From the NCBI RefSeq assembly GCF_014649015.1, contig NZ_BMSF01000006.1, forward strand, positions 350,494 to 414,493: a stretch of DNA of 64,000 bases, read 5' to 3'. The position numbers were made by a program, and so were the translations under genes. Below the pieces are notes generated by a model. The model made no database searches. It was given only the letters and a program-made list of their open reading frames with translations, and was not told the origin of the DNA. This DNA comes from Streptomyces narbonensis (GTDB taxonomy: Bacteria; Actinomycetota; Actinomycetes; Streptomycetales; Streptomycetaceae). Positions 33,185-41,706 of this stretch are shown piece after piece. How positions within the stretch are numbered: the first letter of the stretch is position 1; every line of letters starts with the position of its first letter.

Positions 33185-34936
33185 TCATTCGGCGCACACC
33201 TTCTTGTCGGCTTCTACCTTGTCGACGTCCGGCGCCTTCGTCGGACCCTTGACGGGCGCCCCCGCGCCCTTGAAGTCGGCACCGAGGACGAGCGTCATGG
33301 GCTCGCGTTCCCCGGCGTCCTGCGTGCCCGGCTTGAGAGCCGTGGCGGGCAGACCCATCATGTCCGCGAGCTTGCGGGCCTGATCGGCCTGGTTCGGTGC
33401 GTAGGTGAGCGTGGTCTTCGCCGCCTTCTCGGGGGCGTTGCTCTTGTTGCTGGAGCGGCTCACACCCATGTCGTTCTGCAGCCACACGATCGTGGACTGC
33501 GCGGCTCCGGTGATGCCGCTGCCGTTGAAGACGTCGACGCGCACGTCCGCGGCCTGGGCGCGCGGGCCCTGGAGGAGCTTCGCCTGGGCCTGCGCCTTGG
33601 CGTTCTTGGCGTCCTTCTCCTTCTTCTTCACCTCGGTGAAGGAGACGTCGTTCTGGATCATTTCGAACACCTGCGGGGCCTTGGTCTGGTCGAGGACCAC
33701 GGTCGCCCGCTTGTTCGGCGGCTCGTCGGGGTTGTCGACGACCGGCACGGTCATGAAGCTGATGTTCTTGAGGTCGACCTTGCCGATCTCCTTGGCGAGG
33801 CTGGTCAGCTTCAGGGCACTTCCTATGCCCTTGTCCACCGTCAGCGCGTCGGTCGCCGCGTTCGCGACGTCGAGCAGCTGCGACGGGCTGTCCAGCGTGT
33901 CCTCCTTCAGCTGGCGCATCATCGACGCGAGGAACTGCTGCTGCATCTTGATGCGGTCCAGGTCGCTCTCGTTGCCGAGGCCGTGGCGGTTGCGGAGGAA
34001 CGCGAGCGCGTCCTCGCCCTGGATCCGGTGCTCGCCCTCGTCGAGGTTGAGCTTGGAGTACTTGGTGTCGCGGATGGGCTTGTTCAGGCAGACCTTCACG
34101 CCGCCGACGGCGGTCGACAGCGTCTTGACCGCGTTGAAGTCGACCATCATGAAGTGGTTGATGCCGATGCCGCTCATCTCGGTGATGGTGCGCATCGTGC
34201 AGCCGGGGTCGCGGCCGTTGACGCCGAACGACTCGTTGAACTTGGTCGTCCCGACCGAGCCGGGGATGACCTTGGTGGAGCCGTCGGGCTGCTTCGTGGG
34301 GCAGTCCGGGATCTTGATCTTGAGGTCGCGGGGGATGCTCACGGCCGTCGCGTTGGTGCGGTCCTCGGCGACGTGGATGAGGAACGTCGTGTCGGCGTGG
34401 CCGGTGACGTTGGTCTTGTTCCCGTAGCTCTCGTTGCCCTCACCGGTACGGACGTCGTTGCCGATGACGAGGATGTTGAGCGGCCCGTCCATGCCCGGCG
34501 TCTCCACCGCGGCGCTGCCGACGTCGACGGCGTCGATGTTGCCGTCGAGCTTCTTGTAGAGCATGTACGCGCCGGTGGCGCCGCCCACGAGGACGAAGGC
34601 CATGGTGCCGCCGGTCCACAGGAGGACCTTCTTCTTGCGGGACGCACCCTGCTTGGGCTTGCGGCGGCTGGCCGGCGGCTGACCGCCGCCACCCTGCTCG
34701 GAGACGCGGCGGCGGCGCTGACCGGGGACGGGAGCCTCGGTGGCCGTGCCGGCACCTCGGCCTGCGGGGGCCGCGTCGGCCTCGGTGACCGTGCTCGATC
34801 TCCGGGGTCGGGACGGTGCCTGCGGCTGCCCAGCGGAGTGGTCCAGTCGCAGTTCGTAGTTGCCGGTCTGTGGGTTGAGTACCCACTGGTCGGCGGGGTC
34901 GATCTCGTCCGCCCGTCCACGGCTGTGCGCGTCCAC
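33185..34936 (-). CDS. LCP-family wall-polymer ligase with LytR_C domain
   Basis: I choose GTG at 34936 (VDAHSRGRADEIDPADQWVL), preceded by GGAGGA, giving 583 residues; a longer open frame is not needed. The phrase DPADQWVLNPQTGNYELRL recurs at the start of Streptomyces LCP proteins of this type. A helix (about 107-129) is followed by the LCP domain: ILVIGNDVRTGEG, TAVSIPRDLKIKIP, TTKFNESFGVNGRDPGC and FLRNRHGLGNESDLDRIKMQ. A LytR_C domain follows after a Lys/Ala/Gln-rich linker, and a cysteine stands third from the end (VCAE). It lies upstream of the other long LCP gene on the same strand, and the pair may share a promoter in the 250-bp spacer before it. Confidence 0.92.
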   Translation of the reverse strand: MDAHSRGRADEIDPADQWVLNPQTGNYELRLDHSAGQPQAPSRPRRSSTVTEADAAPAGRGAGTATEAPVPGQRRRRVSEQGGGGQPPASRRKPKQGASRKKKVLLWTGGTMAFVLVGGATGAYMLYKKLDGNIDAVDVGSAAVETPGMDGPLNILVIGNDVRTGEGNESYGNKTNVTGHADTTFLIHVAEDRTNATAVSIPRDLKIKIPDCPTKQPDGSTKVIPGSVGTTKFNESFGVNGRDPGCTMRTITEMSGIGINHFMMVDFNAVKTLSTAVGGVKVCLNKPIRDTKYSKLNLDEGEHRIQGEDALAFLRNRHGLGNESDLDRIKMQQQFLASMMRQLKEDTLDSPSQLLDVANAATDALTVDKGIGSALKLTSLAKEIGKVDLKNISFMTVPVVDNPDEPPNKRATVVLDQTKAPQVFEMIQNDVSFTEVKKKEKDAKNAKAQAQAKLLQGPRAQAADVRVDVFNGSGITGAAQSTIVWLQNDMGVSRSSNKSNAPEKAAKTTLTYAPNQADQARKLADMMGLPATALKPGTQDAGEREPMTLVLGADFKGAGAPVKGPTKAPDVDKVEADKKVCAE

Positions 34937-35190
34937 GGTTACTCGAGTCCTCCGTCGGTGCCACGCGAGGCGCCTCCCCCGGCGCCGCATTCTCGGTCGT
35001 TCGATCCTTGGTGAGTGCGACGACCACACGGTCGGGGTGCACCGGATCGCGTCACACTATCCGCCCAGTTCAACGTGGGGCGACGTCAGTGACAAATTCC
35101 ACGCCCCTTACAACCGGGCAATTTGCTCAAACCTCATCCGACCCTGCCCTCCCCTTGGGGCGTCCTTTACCCATCGCCTCCGTGGTGTTC

Positions 35191-36423
35191 CTAAGAGCAC
35201 ACGCCCTCCGCCGCGTTCCGGCCGGTGAAGGTCGGAGTCGCGGAGGGCGCCGTGGCGTCCGCGTCGTCGGGCTTCCCGTCACCGCCCGTCCCGCCGCCTG
35301 TCGCGCGACCCGTCCCGCCGCTCCCGTCCTTCTCCTCCTCGGAGTGCGGAGTGACGAGGACGGGCTTGTCCTCCCTTAGCTGGCGGAAGAGTTGACTCGC
35401 CGCCGGCTGCACCAGTTCGTCCCGATTCGCGTCATATGTGTAAGGGCGGCGAGGCACCGTGAGGAACTGCACCTTCTCCGCCGGGACGGCCCGCATCGCG
35501 CGCGCCAGGTCGTACAGGTCCCGCAGCGAGTCGAGCCCCGGGTCGGTCGTGATCGCCTTCGTGGCCGCGTCCAGCACCGGGTAGAGCTTGGTCGGGTTCA
35601 GCAGCACCCCGTCGCTCTGCACCTTGTTGACGAGCGCGCCGAGGAACTGCTGCTGCCGGTCCATGCGTTCCGTGTCGCTGCCGTTGCCGATGGACTTCCT
35701 GGCCCGTACGAAGCCGAGGGCCTGCTCGCCGTGGAGCGTCTGGCGCCCCGCGGGCAGCTTCAGCTTGGCGTCGGCGTCGTCGACGGGCTCCTTGAGGCAG
35801 ACCTCCACCCCGTCCACGGCGTCGACCATCTTCTTGAAGCCCCGGAAGTCGATCACCATGTGGTTGTCGACGCGGATCCCGGTCAGCTTCTCGACGGTAC
35901 GGATCGTGCACGCCGTACCGCCGAACTCGAAGGCCCAGTTGAACTGCGCGAACTGCTCGCGGGTCCGGGTCCCGTCGGCCTTGGTGCAGCTCGGGATCGT
36001 CACCATCAAGTCGCGCGGGACCGACATGGCCGTCGCGCTCGACTTCTCCGCCGAGAGGTGCAGCAGGATCGTCGTGTCGGAGCGCTGGGTGCCCTTGTCC
36101 TTGCCGTACTTGCGGTTCCCCTCGCCGGTCCGGGTGTCCGAGCCGATGAGCAGGATGTTCCTGGCGGCGGTGGCGCCCGCCGTCGGCCGCTCCTTCTCGT
36201 ACTTCCGCAGCTCTTCGGCGGCCGTCGTGTCCGTGGTGATGTTGCCGTCGAGCTTCCGGTAGAACCACCAGCCGACCCCGGCCGCGATCAGCACCACGAC
36301 CGAGACCCCGAGGGCAGCCCACCGCAGCCAGTGGCGCTTGCGCGGCTCCTCCGGAGCACCGGGCGCCGCGTCTTCCTCCGCCGGGGGATCCGGTTCGGCG
36401 GGCGTGCCAGCACGGTCCGTCAC
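35191..36423 (-). CDS. LCP-family wall-polymer ligase without LytR_C
   Basis: GTG at 36423 after GAAGGACGG gives 410 residues: an acidic Pro/Glu cytoplasmic start, a membrane helix (about 38-55), and one LCP domain. ILLIGSDTRTGEG, TAMSVPRDLMVTIP, REQFAQFNWAFEFGG and GFVRARKSIGNGSDTERMDRQ are the usual signatures. KFN/KLN in other paralogues is QFN here. After the domain come Glu/Lys and Gly/Thr runs, then a Cys next to the end (GVCS). It lacks the LytR_C module found in three paralogues. An untranslated stretch of 254 bp separates it from the LCP gene to the left. Confidence 0.9.
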   Translation of the reverse strand: MTDRAGTPAEPDPPAEEDAAPGAPEEPRKRHWLRWAALGVSVVVLIAAGVGWWFYRKLDGNITTDTTAAEELRKYEKERPTAGATAARNILLIGSDTRTGEGNRKYGKDKGTQRSDTTILLHLSAEKSSATAMSVPRDLMVTIPSCTKADGTRTREQFAQFNWAFEFGGTACTIRTVEKLTGIRVDNHMVIDFRGFKKMVDAVDGVEVCLKEPVDDADAKLKLPAGRQTLHGEQALGFVRARKSIGNGSDTERMDRQQQFLGALVNKVQSDGVLLNPTKLYPVLDAATKAITTDPGLDSLRDLYDLARAMRAVPAEKVQFLTVPRRPYTYDANRDELVQPAASQLFRQLREDKPVLVTPHSEEEKDGSGGTGRATGGGTGGDGKPDDADATAPSATPTFTGRNAAEGVCS

Positions 36424-36719
36424 GTCAGTCCGTCCTTCGAGGCGTCGGCGGCGCGCCCGGCGGCCACCGGTCATGGAAGGAGACGGCCGAACCCGACGCA
36501 TGGTTGTGCGGAGGGAGGTGACTCCCTCCGGCCGATCATGTACCGGAGTCGGCGCGCGGACCCGGGGACTCGGCGCGGCACTACGCCGAACGGGGTCCAG
36601 CGGATCGAGGGCACCCGGGTCGGTGGGTCCGGACGCCGGGACGGAACGACGGCGTCGGGCCGGGGCGGGTGCCCGTCCTGGCGGGCGACGGGTGGCCGAT
36701 GCCCACCCGTCGGGAGCCG
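36424..36719. other. Spacer without recognised features
   Basis: About 296 bp between the fifth LCP gene and the TIGR03089 gene. I see no gene, clear hairpin or promoter. It should hold the promoter of the LCP gene on the minus strand. Confidence 0.4.
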
Positions 36720-37472
36720 TCAGAGCGCGGTGTGGGTCACCCGCTCGCTCTCCACCCGCTTCTCCAGGCCCTCGGCGCCCAGGGCGTCCAGGTTCCGGCA
36801 GAGCACGACCGAGGCACCGGCCGCGAGGGGCGCGTACAGGCCGGTTGAGAGCCCCTCCCAGCCGTCGTAACCGAGACCGGTGAGCAGCCGGGAGCCGGGG
36901 GCGAGGCCGAGGGCCGCCGCGTCCAGGCGGGCCTGGTCGACGAGCTGGGCGCCGCTCCGTTCCGTACCGTCGACGACGAGGGCGGGAGCCTCCGGGTCCA
37001 CCGGGACGAACGGCGCGAACCGGTCGCCCTGGCTCGGCACCTCGACCGCGTAGTCCGCGTAGCCGGCCGGCGGGGCGGGGAAGCGGCGGCCCAGCGGCGC
37101 CAGCGAAAGCGCGATCCGCTCGCCGGAGCAGGCGAGACCCGCCTCCAGCGTCTCCGGCCCCGCGACCACGACATCGGCGTCGGCGGGATCGCCGCCGGCC
37201 TCGACGACCACCCCGACCGAGGAGCAGGCGAGCAGCCAGACGGCCGTCTGCCAGTGCGCGGGGAGCAGCAGCGCGAGCCGGTCACCCGGCGCGGCGGACA
37301 GCTCGCCCTGGAGGAGGTTCGCCGTCTTGGCCACCCAATTGGCGAAGGTGGCGACGGACAATTCCACGCGCTCACCGGTGGCGTCGTCGTAGAAAGTGAC
37401 CAAGGGGCGGGCGGGGTCCGCGGCGAGCGCGGATCGCAGCAGGTCGGCGGGGGTGCGGTCGCTGGCGTTCAC
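36720..37472 (-). CDS. TIGR03089 family protein, AMP-binding-enzyme-like fragment
   Basis: GTG at 37472 (VNASDRTPADLLRSALAADP) gives 250 residues; the much longer open frame upstream is a GC effect. The sequence is like the first half of acyl-CoA synthetases: LVTFYDDATGERVELSVATFANWVAKTANLL, then LALLLPAHWQTAVWLLACSSVGV. It stops before the adenylation motifs (no complete P-loop or A8 region), so an intact adenylation reaction is unlikely. Actinobacterial members of this family are found beside LCP and glycan genes, as here. The role is unknown. Confidence 0.75.
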   Translation of the reverse strand: MNASDRTPADLLRSALAADPARPLVTFYDDATGERVELSVATFANWVAKTANLLQGELSAAPGDRLALLLPAHWQTAVWLLACSSVGVVVEAGGDPADADVVVAGPETLEAGLACSGERIALSLAPLGRRFPAPPAGYADYAVEVPSQGDRFAPFVPVDPEAPALVVDGTERSGAQLVDQARLDAAALGLAPGSRLLTGLGYDGWEGLSTGLYAPLAAGASVVLCRNLDALGAEGLEKRVESERVTHTAL

Positions 37473-37608
37473 GCCGGTCAGCGTACGCGGACGGGCGCGC
37501 GCGGTCCTCCGTACCGGTGACACCGTCCACCGGTCGGCCCGACGGCCCGTCAATTTCCGTGCGGATTCCCGACGCGCGGAACGCGCCGGGGATACGCACG
37601 ATCGGCCC

Positions 37609-38997
37609 ATGCGTGCCTCACTCGCCACCTCGATCGCCGTCACCTGCGCGGCGGTGCTCGCCCTGCCGGTCTCCTTCGCCGCAACCGCGGCGGCAACGGC
37701 GCCACCGGAGGTCGCCGCGCTGCCGCCGGGACCCGAGCGGCTGCCCGGCTCCACCCAGTCGCTGCCGCTCGAACCCCTGGACGGGGCCGTACGCGGCTTC
37801 GGCGCCGGAACCGGCTCCGACCCGGCGGAGCGGGGCCTGGCCCGACGCGACGTCAGACCCTTCTCCCTCCTCGGTGTCGTCTGGGACGACCCGGTGGCCG
37901 CGCTGCACGGCACGGTGCAGGTCCGCACCCGGGCCACGGGCGGCGGGGCCTGGTCCCCGTGGCAGGACGTGGAGACCCACAACGACGAACACGGCGCCGA
38001 CCCGGAGACCGCGGAGGGGGCCGGCCGGGCGCTCAAGGGCTCCACGGCGCCGCTGTGGGTGGGCGACTCGGACGGAGTCGAGATCCGCGTACGGGGCGAG
38101 GAACAGCTCCCGGAGGGCCTCCGCCTCGAACTGGTCGACCCGGGCGCGGATCCGGACGACGCCGTCCCCCAGGTCCGCACGGCGGCGGTCCCGTCCGGCC
38201 CGACGGCGGCGGAGGCGGCGGCCAGCGCGGTCAACTCGCAGCTGGCGACGTTCGGCGCGTCCTGGATCCCGGCGCTGTCGAAGGAGGCGACGGAAGTGAC
38301 GTTCCGCCACTTCGCGGAGAGGTTCGTCCCGACACGGCCGGCGGGACCGGCGAAGGTCACCCCCGTCGCGGCAGCACCGGCGAAGCCGTACATCGGCCCC
38401 CGCCCCAAGATCATCACGCGCAAGGGCTGGGGAGCGGACGAGAAGCTCCGGGAGAAGGGCTTCGTCTACACGAAGAGCATCAAGGCGGCCTTCGTCCACC
38501 ACAGCGCGACGGGCAACAACTACACGTGCCGCCAGGCCCCCTCCGTCCTGCGCAGTATCTACCGCTACCACGTCCAGAGCAGTGGATGGCGGGACTTCGG
38601 CTACAACTTCGCCATCGACAAGTGCGGGAACATCTACGAAGGCCGGGCGGGGGGAGTGGGCAAGCCCGTCCTCGGCGCGCACACCCTCGGCTTCAACACC
38701 AACAGCATGGGCGTCGCCGTCCTCGGCAGCTACGACAAGAGCAATCCGCCGGCCGCCGTACTCACCGCCGTCGCCCGGTTGACGGCCTGGAAGCTGGGGC
38801 TGCACGGGGTGAACCCGAACGGCACGACGTATCTGACCTCGGGAGGCGGAAACCTGTACAAGAAGGGCACCAAGGTCAAGCTGCGCACCATCGCCGGGCA
38901 CCGTGACGGATTCGCCACGGCGTGCCCCGGCGCCCGCCTGTACGGCAAGCTCGGCACGGCCAGGACGACCTCGGCGAAGTACCAGGGGAGGCTCTGA
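37609..38997 (+). CDS. Secreted peptidoglycan-recognition protein / N-acetylmuramoyl-L-alanine amidase
   Basis: The frame is open far upstream; ATG at 37609 starts a signal peptide (MRASLATSIAVTCAAVLALP) and gives 462 residues. Residues 60-230 form a beta-rich domain of uncertain kind. The last 200 residues are a PGRP/amidase_2 domain: RKGWGADE, AFVHHSATGNNYTC with a first zinc His, YNFAIDKCGNIYEGRAGG, GAHTLGFNTNSMGVAVLGSY and TIAGHRDGFATACPG with the second His and the Cys ligand. All expected zinc residues are there, so it should cut the bond between muramic acid and L-alanine. No ribosome site is obvious; GATACGCACG upstream could be a -10 for a leaderless or short-leader message. Confidence 0.88.
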   Translation: MRASLATSIAVTCAAVLALPVSFAATAAATAPPEVAALPPGPERLPGSTQSLPLEPLDGAVRGFGAGTGSDPAERGLARRDVRPFSLLGVVWDDPVAALHGTVQVRTRATGGGAWSPWQDVETHNDEHGADPETAEGAGRALKGSTAPLWVGDSDGVEIRVRGEEQLPEGLRLELVDPGADPDDAVPQVRTAAVPSGPTAAEAAASAVNSQLATFGASWIPALSKEATEVTFRHFAERFVPTRPAGPAKVTPVAAAPAKPYIGPRPKIITRKGWGADEKLREKGFVYTKSIKAAFVHHSATGNNYTCRQAPSVLRSIYRYHVQSSGWRDFGYNFAIDKCGNIYEGRAGGVGKPVLGAHTLGFNTNSMGVAVLGSYDKSNPPAAVLTAVARLTAWKLGLHGVNPNGTTYLTSGGGNLYKKGTKVKLRTIAGHRDGFATACPGARLYGKLGTARTTSAKYQGRL

Positions 38998-39101
38998 TGG
39001 GGTCAGCCGGGCAACCATCTGCCTAAACTGACCGGTCACATAGCACGGACGACCGAGACGGGCGGGCGGACCGGCCCCGTACAGGAAGCAGAGACGACAA
39101 G

Positions 39102-40184
39102 GTGACTGAAGCGATCCTCCTGGTCGGTGGCAAGGGCACGAGGCTGCGGCCCCTCACGGTCAACACGCCGAAACCCATGGTCCCGGCGGCAGGCGTCCCC
39201 TTCCTGACGCACCAGCTGGCCCGCGCCCGCGCCGCCGGCGTCGAGCACATCGTGCTCGCCACCTCCTATCTGGCCGAGGTCTTCGAGCCGCACTTCGGCG
39301 ACGGCTCCGACCTCGGCCTGAGCATCGAGTACGTCACGGAGGAGGAGCCGCTCGGCACCGGCGGCGCGATACGCAACGTCGCCTCGCGCCTCCACTCGGG
39401 CCCGGACGAGCCGGTCCTGATCTTCAACGGCGACATCCTGACGGGCCTCGACATCCGGGCCCTCGTCGACACCCACGCCTCCTCGGGCGCGGACGTCTCG
39501 CTCCACCTGACCCGCGTCGAGGACCCCCGCGCCTTCGGCCTGGTCCCCACGGACGAGACGGGCCGCGTCACGGCCTTCCTGGAGAAGCCCCAGACGCCCG
39601 AGGAGATCGTCACCGACCAGATCAACGCCGGCGCGTACGTCTTCCGCCGCTCGGTCATCGACAGGATCCCCGCCGGTCGCCCCGTCTCGGTCGAACGCGA
39701 GACCTTCCCGGACCTCCTCTCCTCCGGAGCGCACCTCCAGGGCATGGTCGACTCCACGTACTGGCTGGACCTCGGCACCCCGCAGGCCTTCGTCCGCGGC
39801 TCCGCCGACCTGGTCCTCGGCCGCGCCCCCTCACCGGCGGTCCCGGGCCGCTGCGGCGACCGCCTGGTCCTCCCGTCGGCCCGGGTCGCCCCGGACGCCA
39901 AGCTGACCGGCGGCACGGTCGTCGGAGCGGACGCGGTGGTCGGCGAGGGCGCGCGCATCGCGGGCTCCACGATCCTGGCCGGCGCGGTCGTCGAACCGGG
40001 CGCGGTCATCACCGACTCCCTCGTCGGCGCGGGTGCCCGCATCGGAGCCCGTACGGTCCTCACGGGCGCGGTGATAGGCGACGGCGCCCAGGTGGGCCCG
40101 GACAACGAACTCCGGGACGGCATCAGAATCTGGTGCGACACCACCCTCCCCGCCAACGCGGTCCGCTTCTCCTCGGACCAGTAA
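39102..40184 (+). CDS. manC: Mannose-1-phosphate guanylyltransferase-like nucleotidyltransferase
   Basis: GTG at 39102 with AGAGACGACAAG upstream gives 360 residues. The N-terminal domain has AILLVGGKGTRLRPLT (the L-x-G-G-x-G-T-R-L-R pattern that holds the nucleotide) and TPKPMVP with the Lys that contacts the sugar phosphate. The last 110 residues are left-handed beta-helix repeats (VAPDAKLTGGTVVGADAVVG). This form is found in GDP-mannose pyrophosphorylases of the eukaryotic-like type and in some glucose-1-phosphate enzymes. manA and manB homologues in the same window favour GDP-mannose synthesis, and the position fits the manC paralogue near SCO3039, as I recall. A glucose or other sugar specificity cannot be ruled out. 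Confidence 0.8.
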   Translation: MTEAILLVGGKGTRLRPLTVNTPKPMVPAAGVPFLTHQLARARAAGVEHIVLATSYLAEVFEPHFGDGSDLGLSIEYVTEEEPLGTGGAIRNVASRLHSGPDEPVLIFNGDILTGLDIRALVDTHASSGADVSLHLTRVEDPRAFGLVPTDETGRVTAFLEKPQTPEEIVTDQINAGAYVFRRSVIDRIPAGRPVSVERETFPDLLSSGAHLQGMVDSTYWLDLGTPQAFVRGSADLVLGRAPSPAVPGRCGDRLVLPSARVAPDAKLTGGTVVGADAVVGEGARIAGSTILAGAVVEPGAVITDSLVGAGARIGARTVLTGAVIGDGAQVGPDNELRDGIRIWCDTTLPANAVRFSSDQ

Positions 40185-40190
40185 CGCCCC

Positions 40191-40218
40191 AAGCCGGGCC
40201 CCCACCGGGGCCCGGCTT
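40191..40218 (+). terminator. Terminator of manC
   Basis: AAGCCGGGCCCC (40191-40202) pairs with GGGGCCCGGCTT (40207-40218) over CACC, directly after the stop at 40184. The 15-bp repeat array starts in its 3' arm. Confidence 0.8.
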
Positions 40219-40336
40219 CCGCGCCCCGCGTTTCCGCGCCCCGCGTTTCCGCGCCCCGCGTTTCCGCGCCCCGCGTTTCCGCGCCCCGGGCTTCCGCGCC
40301 CCGCGTTTCCGCGCCCCGGGCTTCCGCGCCCCCGGG
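40216..40336. repeat. Eight or so 15-bp tandem repeats
   Basis: CTTCCGCGCCCCGCG-type units repeat every 15 bp with little variation (either CCGCGTTTCCGCG or CCGGGCTTCCGCG at joins). They follow straight from the manC terminator. No reading frame of likely use runs through them. Confidence 0.9.
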
Positions 40337-40341
40337 CCGTC

Positions 40342-40435
40342 GTCGCCCACGTTGTGGGCATGCGTTCCGCCCAGGGCTGGGGGTCCCCCTCTGGGGGAGG
40401 GTGGGCACAACGCCCCCAGGGCGATGCCCGCCCCC
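40342..40435. repeat. Palindromic element, possibly a dispersed Streptomyces repeat
   Basis: GGGCATGCGTTCCGCCCAGG, then GGGGGTCCCCCTCTGGGGGA and GGGTGGGCACAACGCCC follow in one stretch. The central part folds as a hairpin and the outer arms are partly complementary. I remember similar strings (GGGCATGCGTTCCGC ... GGTGGGCACAAC) scattered in other Streptomyces genomes, so a REP- or MITE-like element is possible. Confidence 0.45.
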
Positions 40436-40518
40436 TGCTCGTCCACCCCAGGGACCCGCACCGCACCACGCCGAAGCCGCACGCCCCGCGCCCGAGACGG
40501 CAACCACGCGGCTCCCGC

Positions 40519-40644
40519 ACGCCCCAGGGCCAAGACGGCACCCCGCCCCCGAGGCCCCGCACGCCCCAGGGCCAAGACGGCACCCCGCCCCCGAGGCCCC
40601 GCACGCCCCAGGGCCAAGACGGCACCCCGCCCCGATGCCCCGCA
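40519..40644. repeat. Three 42-bp tandem repeats
   Basis: The unit starts ACGCCCCAGGGCCAAGACGG and recurs at 40519, 40561 and 40603. The first two copies are identical and the third is identical until its end. Its length is a multiple of three, which explains the long open frames across it. Confidence 0.92.
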
Positions 40645-40703
40645 CGGGCACCCGCACAAACCGACCCCCAAGCCCCGCACGGGACCCGGCTACGCTCATA
40701 ACC

Positions 40704-41684
40704 ATGGCCGGCCGCTTCACACCCCCCACCCCCAGCACCCCCAGCACCCCCAGCACCCGCACCACCGTGCGCGGCGGCCACGTCCCCATACCCCTCCCCT
40801 CCGACGCCCCCGTGGACCTGGGCCTCACCCTCGGCCCCCTCCGCCGAGGCCCCGCCGACCCCACCTTCCGCGTGACCCCCGACGGCTCGGTCTGGCGGGC
40901 CAGCCGCACCCCCGACGGCCCCGGCACCCTCCGCGTGGCCGTCCGGGCCGGCGAGGTCGAAGCCGAGGCCTGGGGCCCGGGCGCGGCTTGGCTCCTGGAC
41001 CGCCTCCCGGCCCTCCTCGGCGCCGAGGACGACCCGACGGCCTTCGTCCCCCGCCACAAACTCCTCCTGGCGACCCACCGCCGCCGCCCCGGCCTCCGCC
41101 TGACCCGCACGGGCCTGGTCCTGGAGTCGCTGATCCCGACGGTCCTGGAGCAGAAGGTCACGGCGACGGAGGCCTACGCCTCCTGGCGGCTGCTCGTACG
41201 GAAGTACGGCGAGCCCGCCCCCGGCCCCGCCCCCGACGGCATGTACGCGATGCCCGACGCCCGGACGTGGACCCGGATCCCGTCCTGGGAGTGGCACCGG
41301 GCGAACGTCGACGGCAAGCGCTCGGCGACGATCGTCCGCGCGGCGCGGGTCGCGGCCCGCCTGGAGGAGGCCGCGCACATGGCCCCGCCGGCGGCCCGAG
41401 CGCGCCTGGAGCTGATCCCCGGCATCGGCCCCTGGACGAGCGCCGAGACGATCCAGCGCAGCAACGGCGCGCCGGACGAGGTCACCACCGGCGACCTCCA
41501 CCTCCCGGGCATCGTCGGCTGGGCCCTCGCGGGCGACCGCACGACCGACGACGAGGCGATGCTGGCGCTCCTGGCCCCGTACGAGGGCCAGCGCCACCGC
41601 GCGGCCCGCCTGGTCCTCCTCAGCGGCCGCGTCCCGCCCCGCAGGGCACCCCGCATGGCGCCGGGCAGGATCACCCACCTCTGA
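40704..41684 (+). CDS. DNA-3-methyladenine glycosylase, HhH-GPD family (AlkA-like)
   Basis: ATG at 40704 gives 326 residues; the open frame further upstream crosses tandem repeats and has no coding look. A Pro/Thr/Ser N-terminal run (9-bp DNA repeats) is followed by an AlkA-like body. VLESLIPTVLEQKVTATEAY is typical for the family. LELIPGIGPWTSAETIQR is the helix-hairpin-helix, and TTGDLHLPG holds the catalytic Asp. The enzyme should cut alkylated bases from DNA in base-excision repair. TACGCT at 40691-40696 is a -10-like box seven bases before the ATG, suggesting a leaderless message. Confidence 0.85.
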   Translation: MAGRFTPPTPSTPSTPSTRTTVRGGHVPIPLPSDAPVDLGLTLGPLRRGPADPTFRVTPDGSVWRASRTPDGPGTLRVAVRAGEVEAEAWGPGAAWLLDRLPALLGAEDDPTAFVPRHKLLLATHRRRPGLRLTRTGLVLESLIPTVLEQKVTATEAYASWRLLVRKYGEPAPGPAPDGMYAMPDARTWTRIPSWEWHRANVDGKRSATIVRAARVAARLEEAAHMAPPAARARLELIPGIGPWTSAETIQRSNGAPDEVTTGDLHLPGIVGWALAGDRTTDDEAMLALLAPYEGQRHRAARLVLLSGRVPPRRAPRMAPGRITHL

Positions 41685-41706
41685 CCGGGCGCCCGGGAGC
41701 ACCGCC

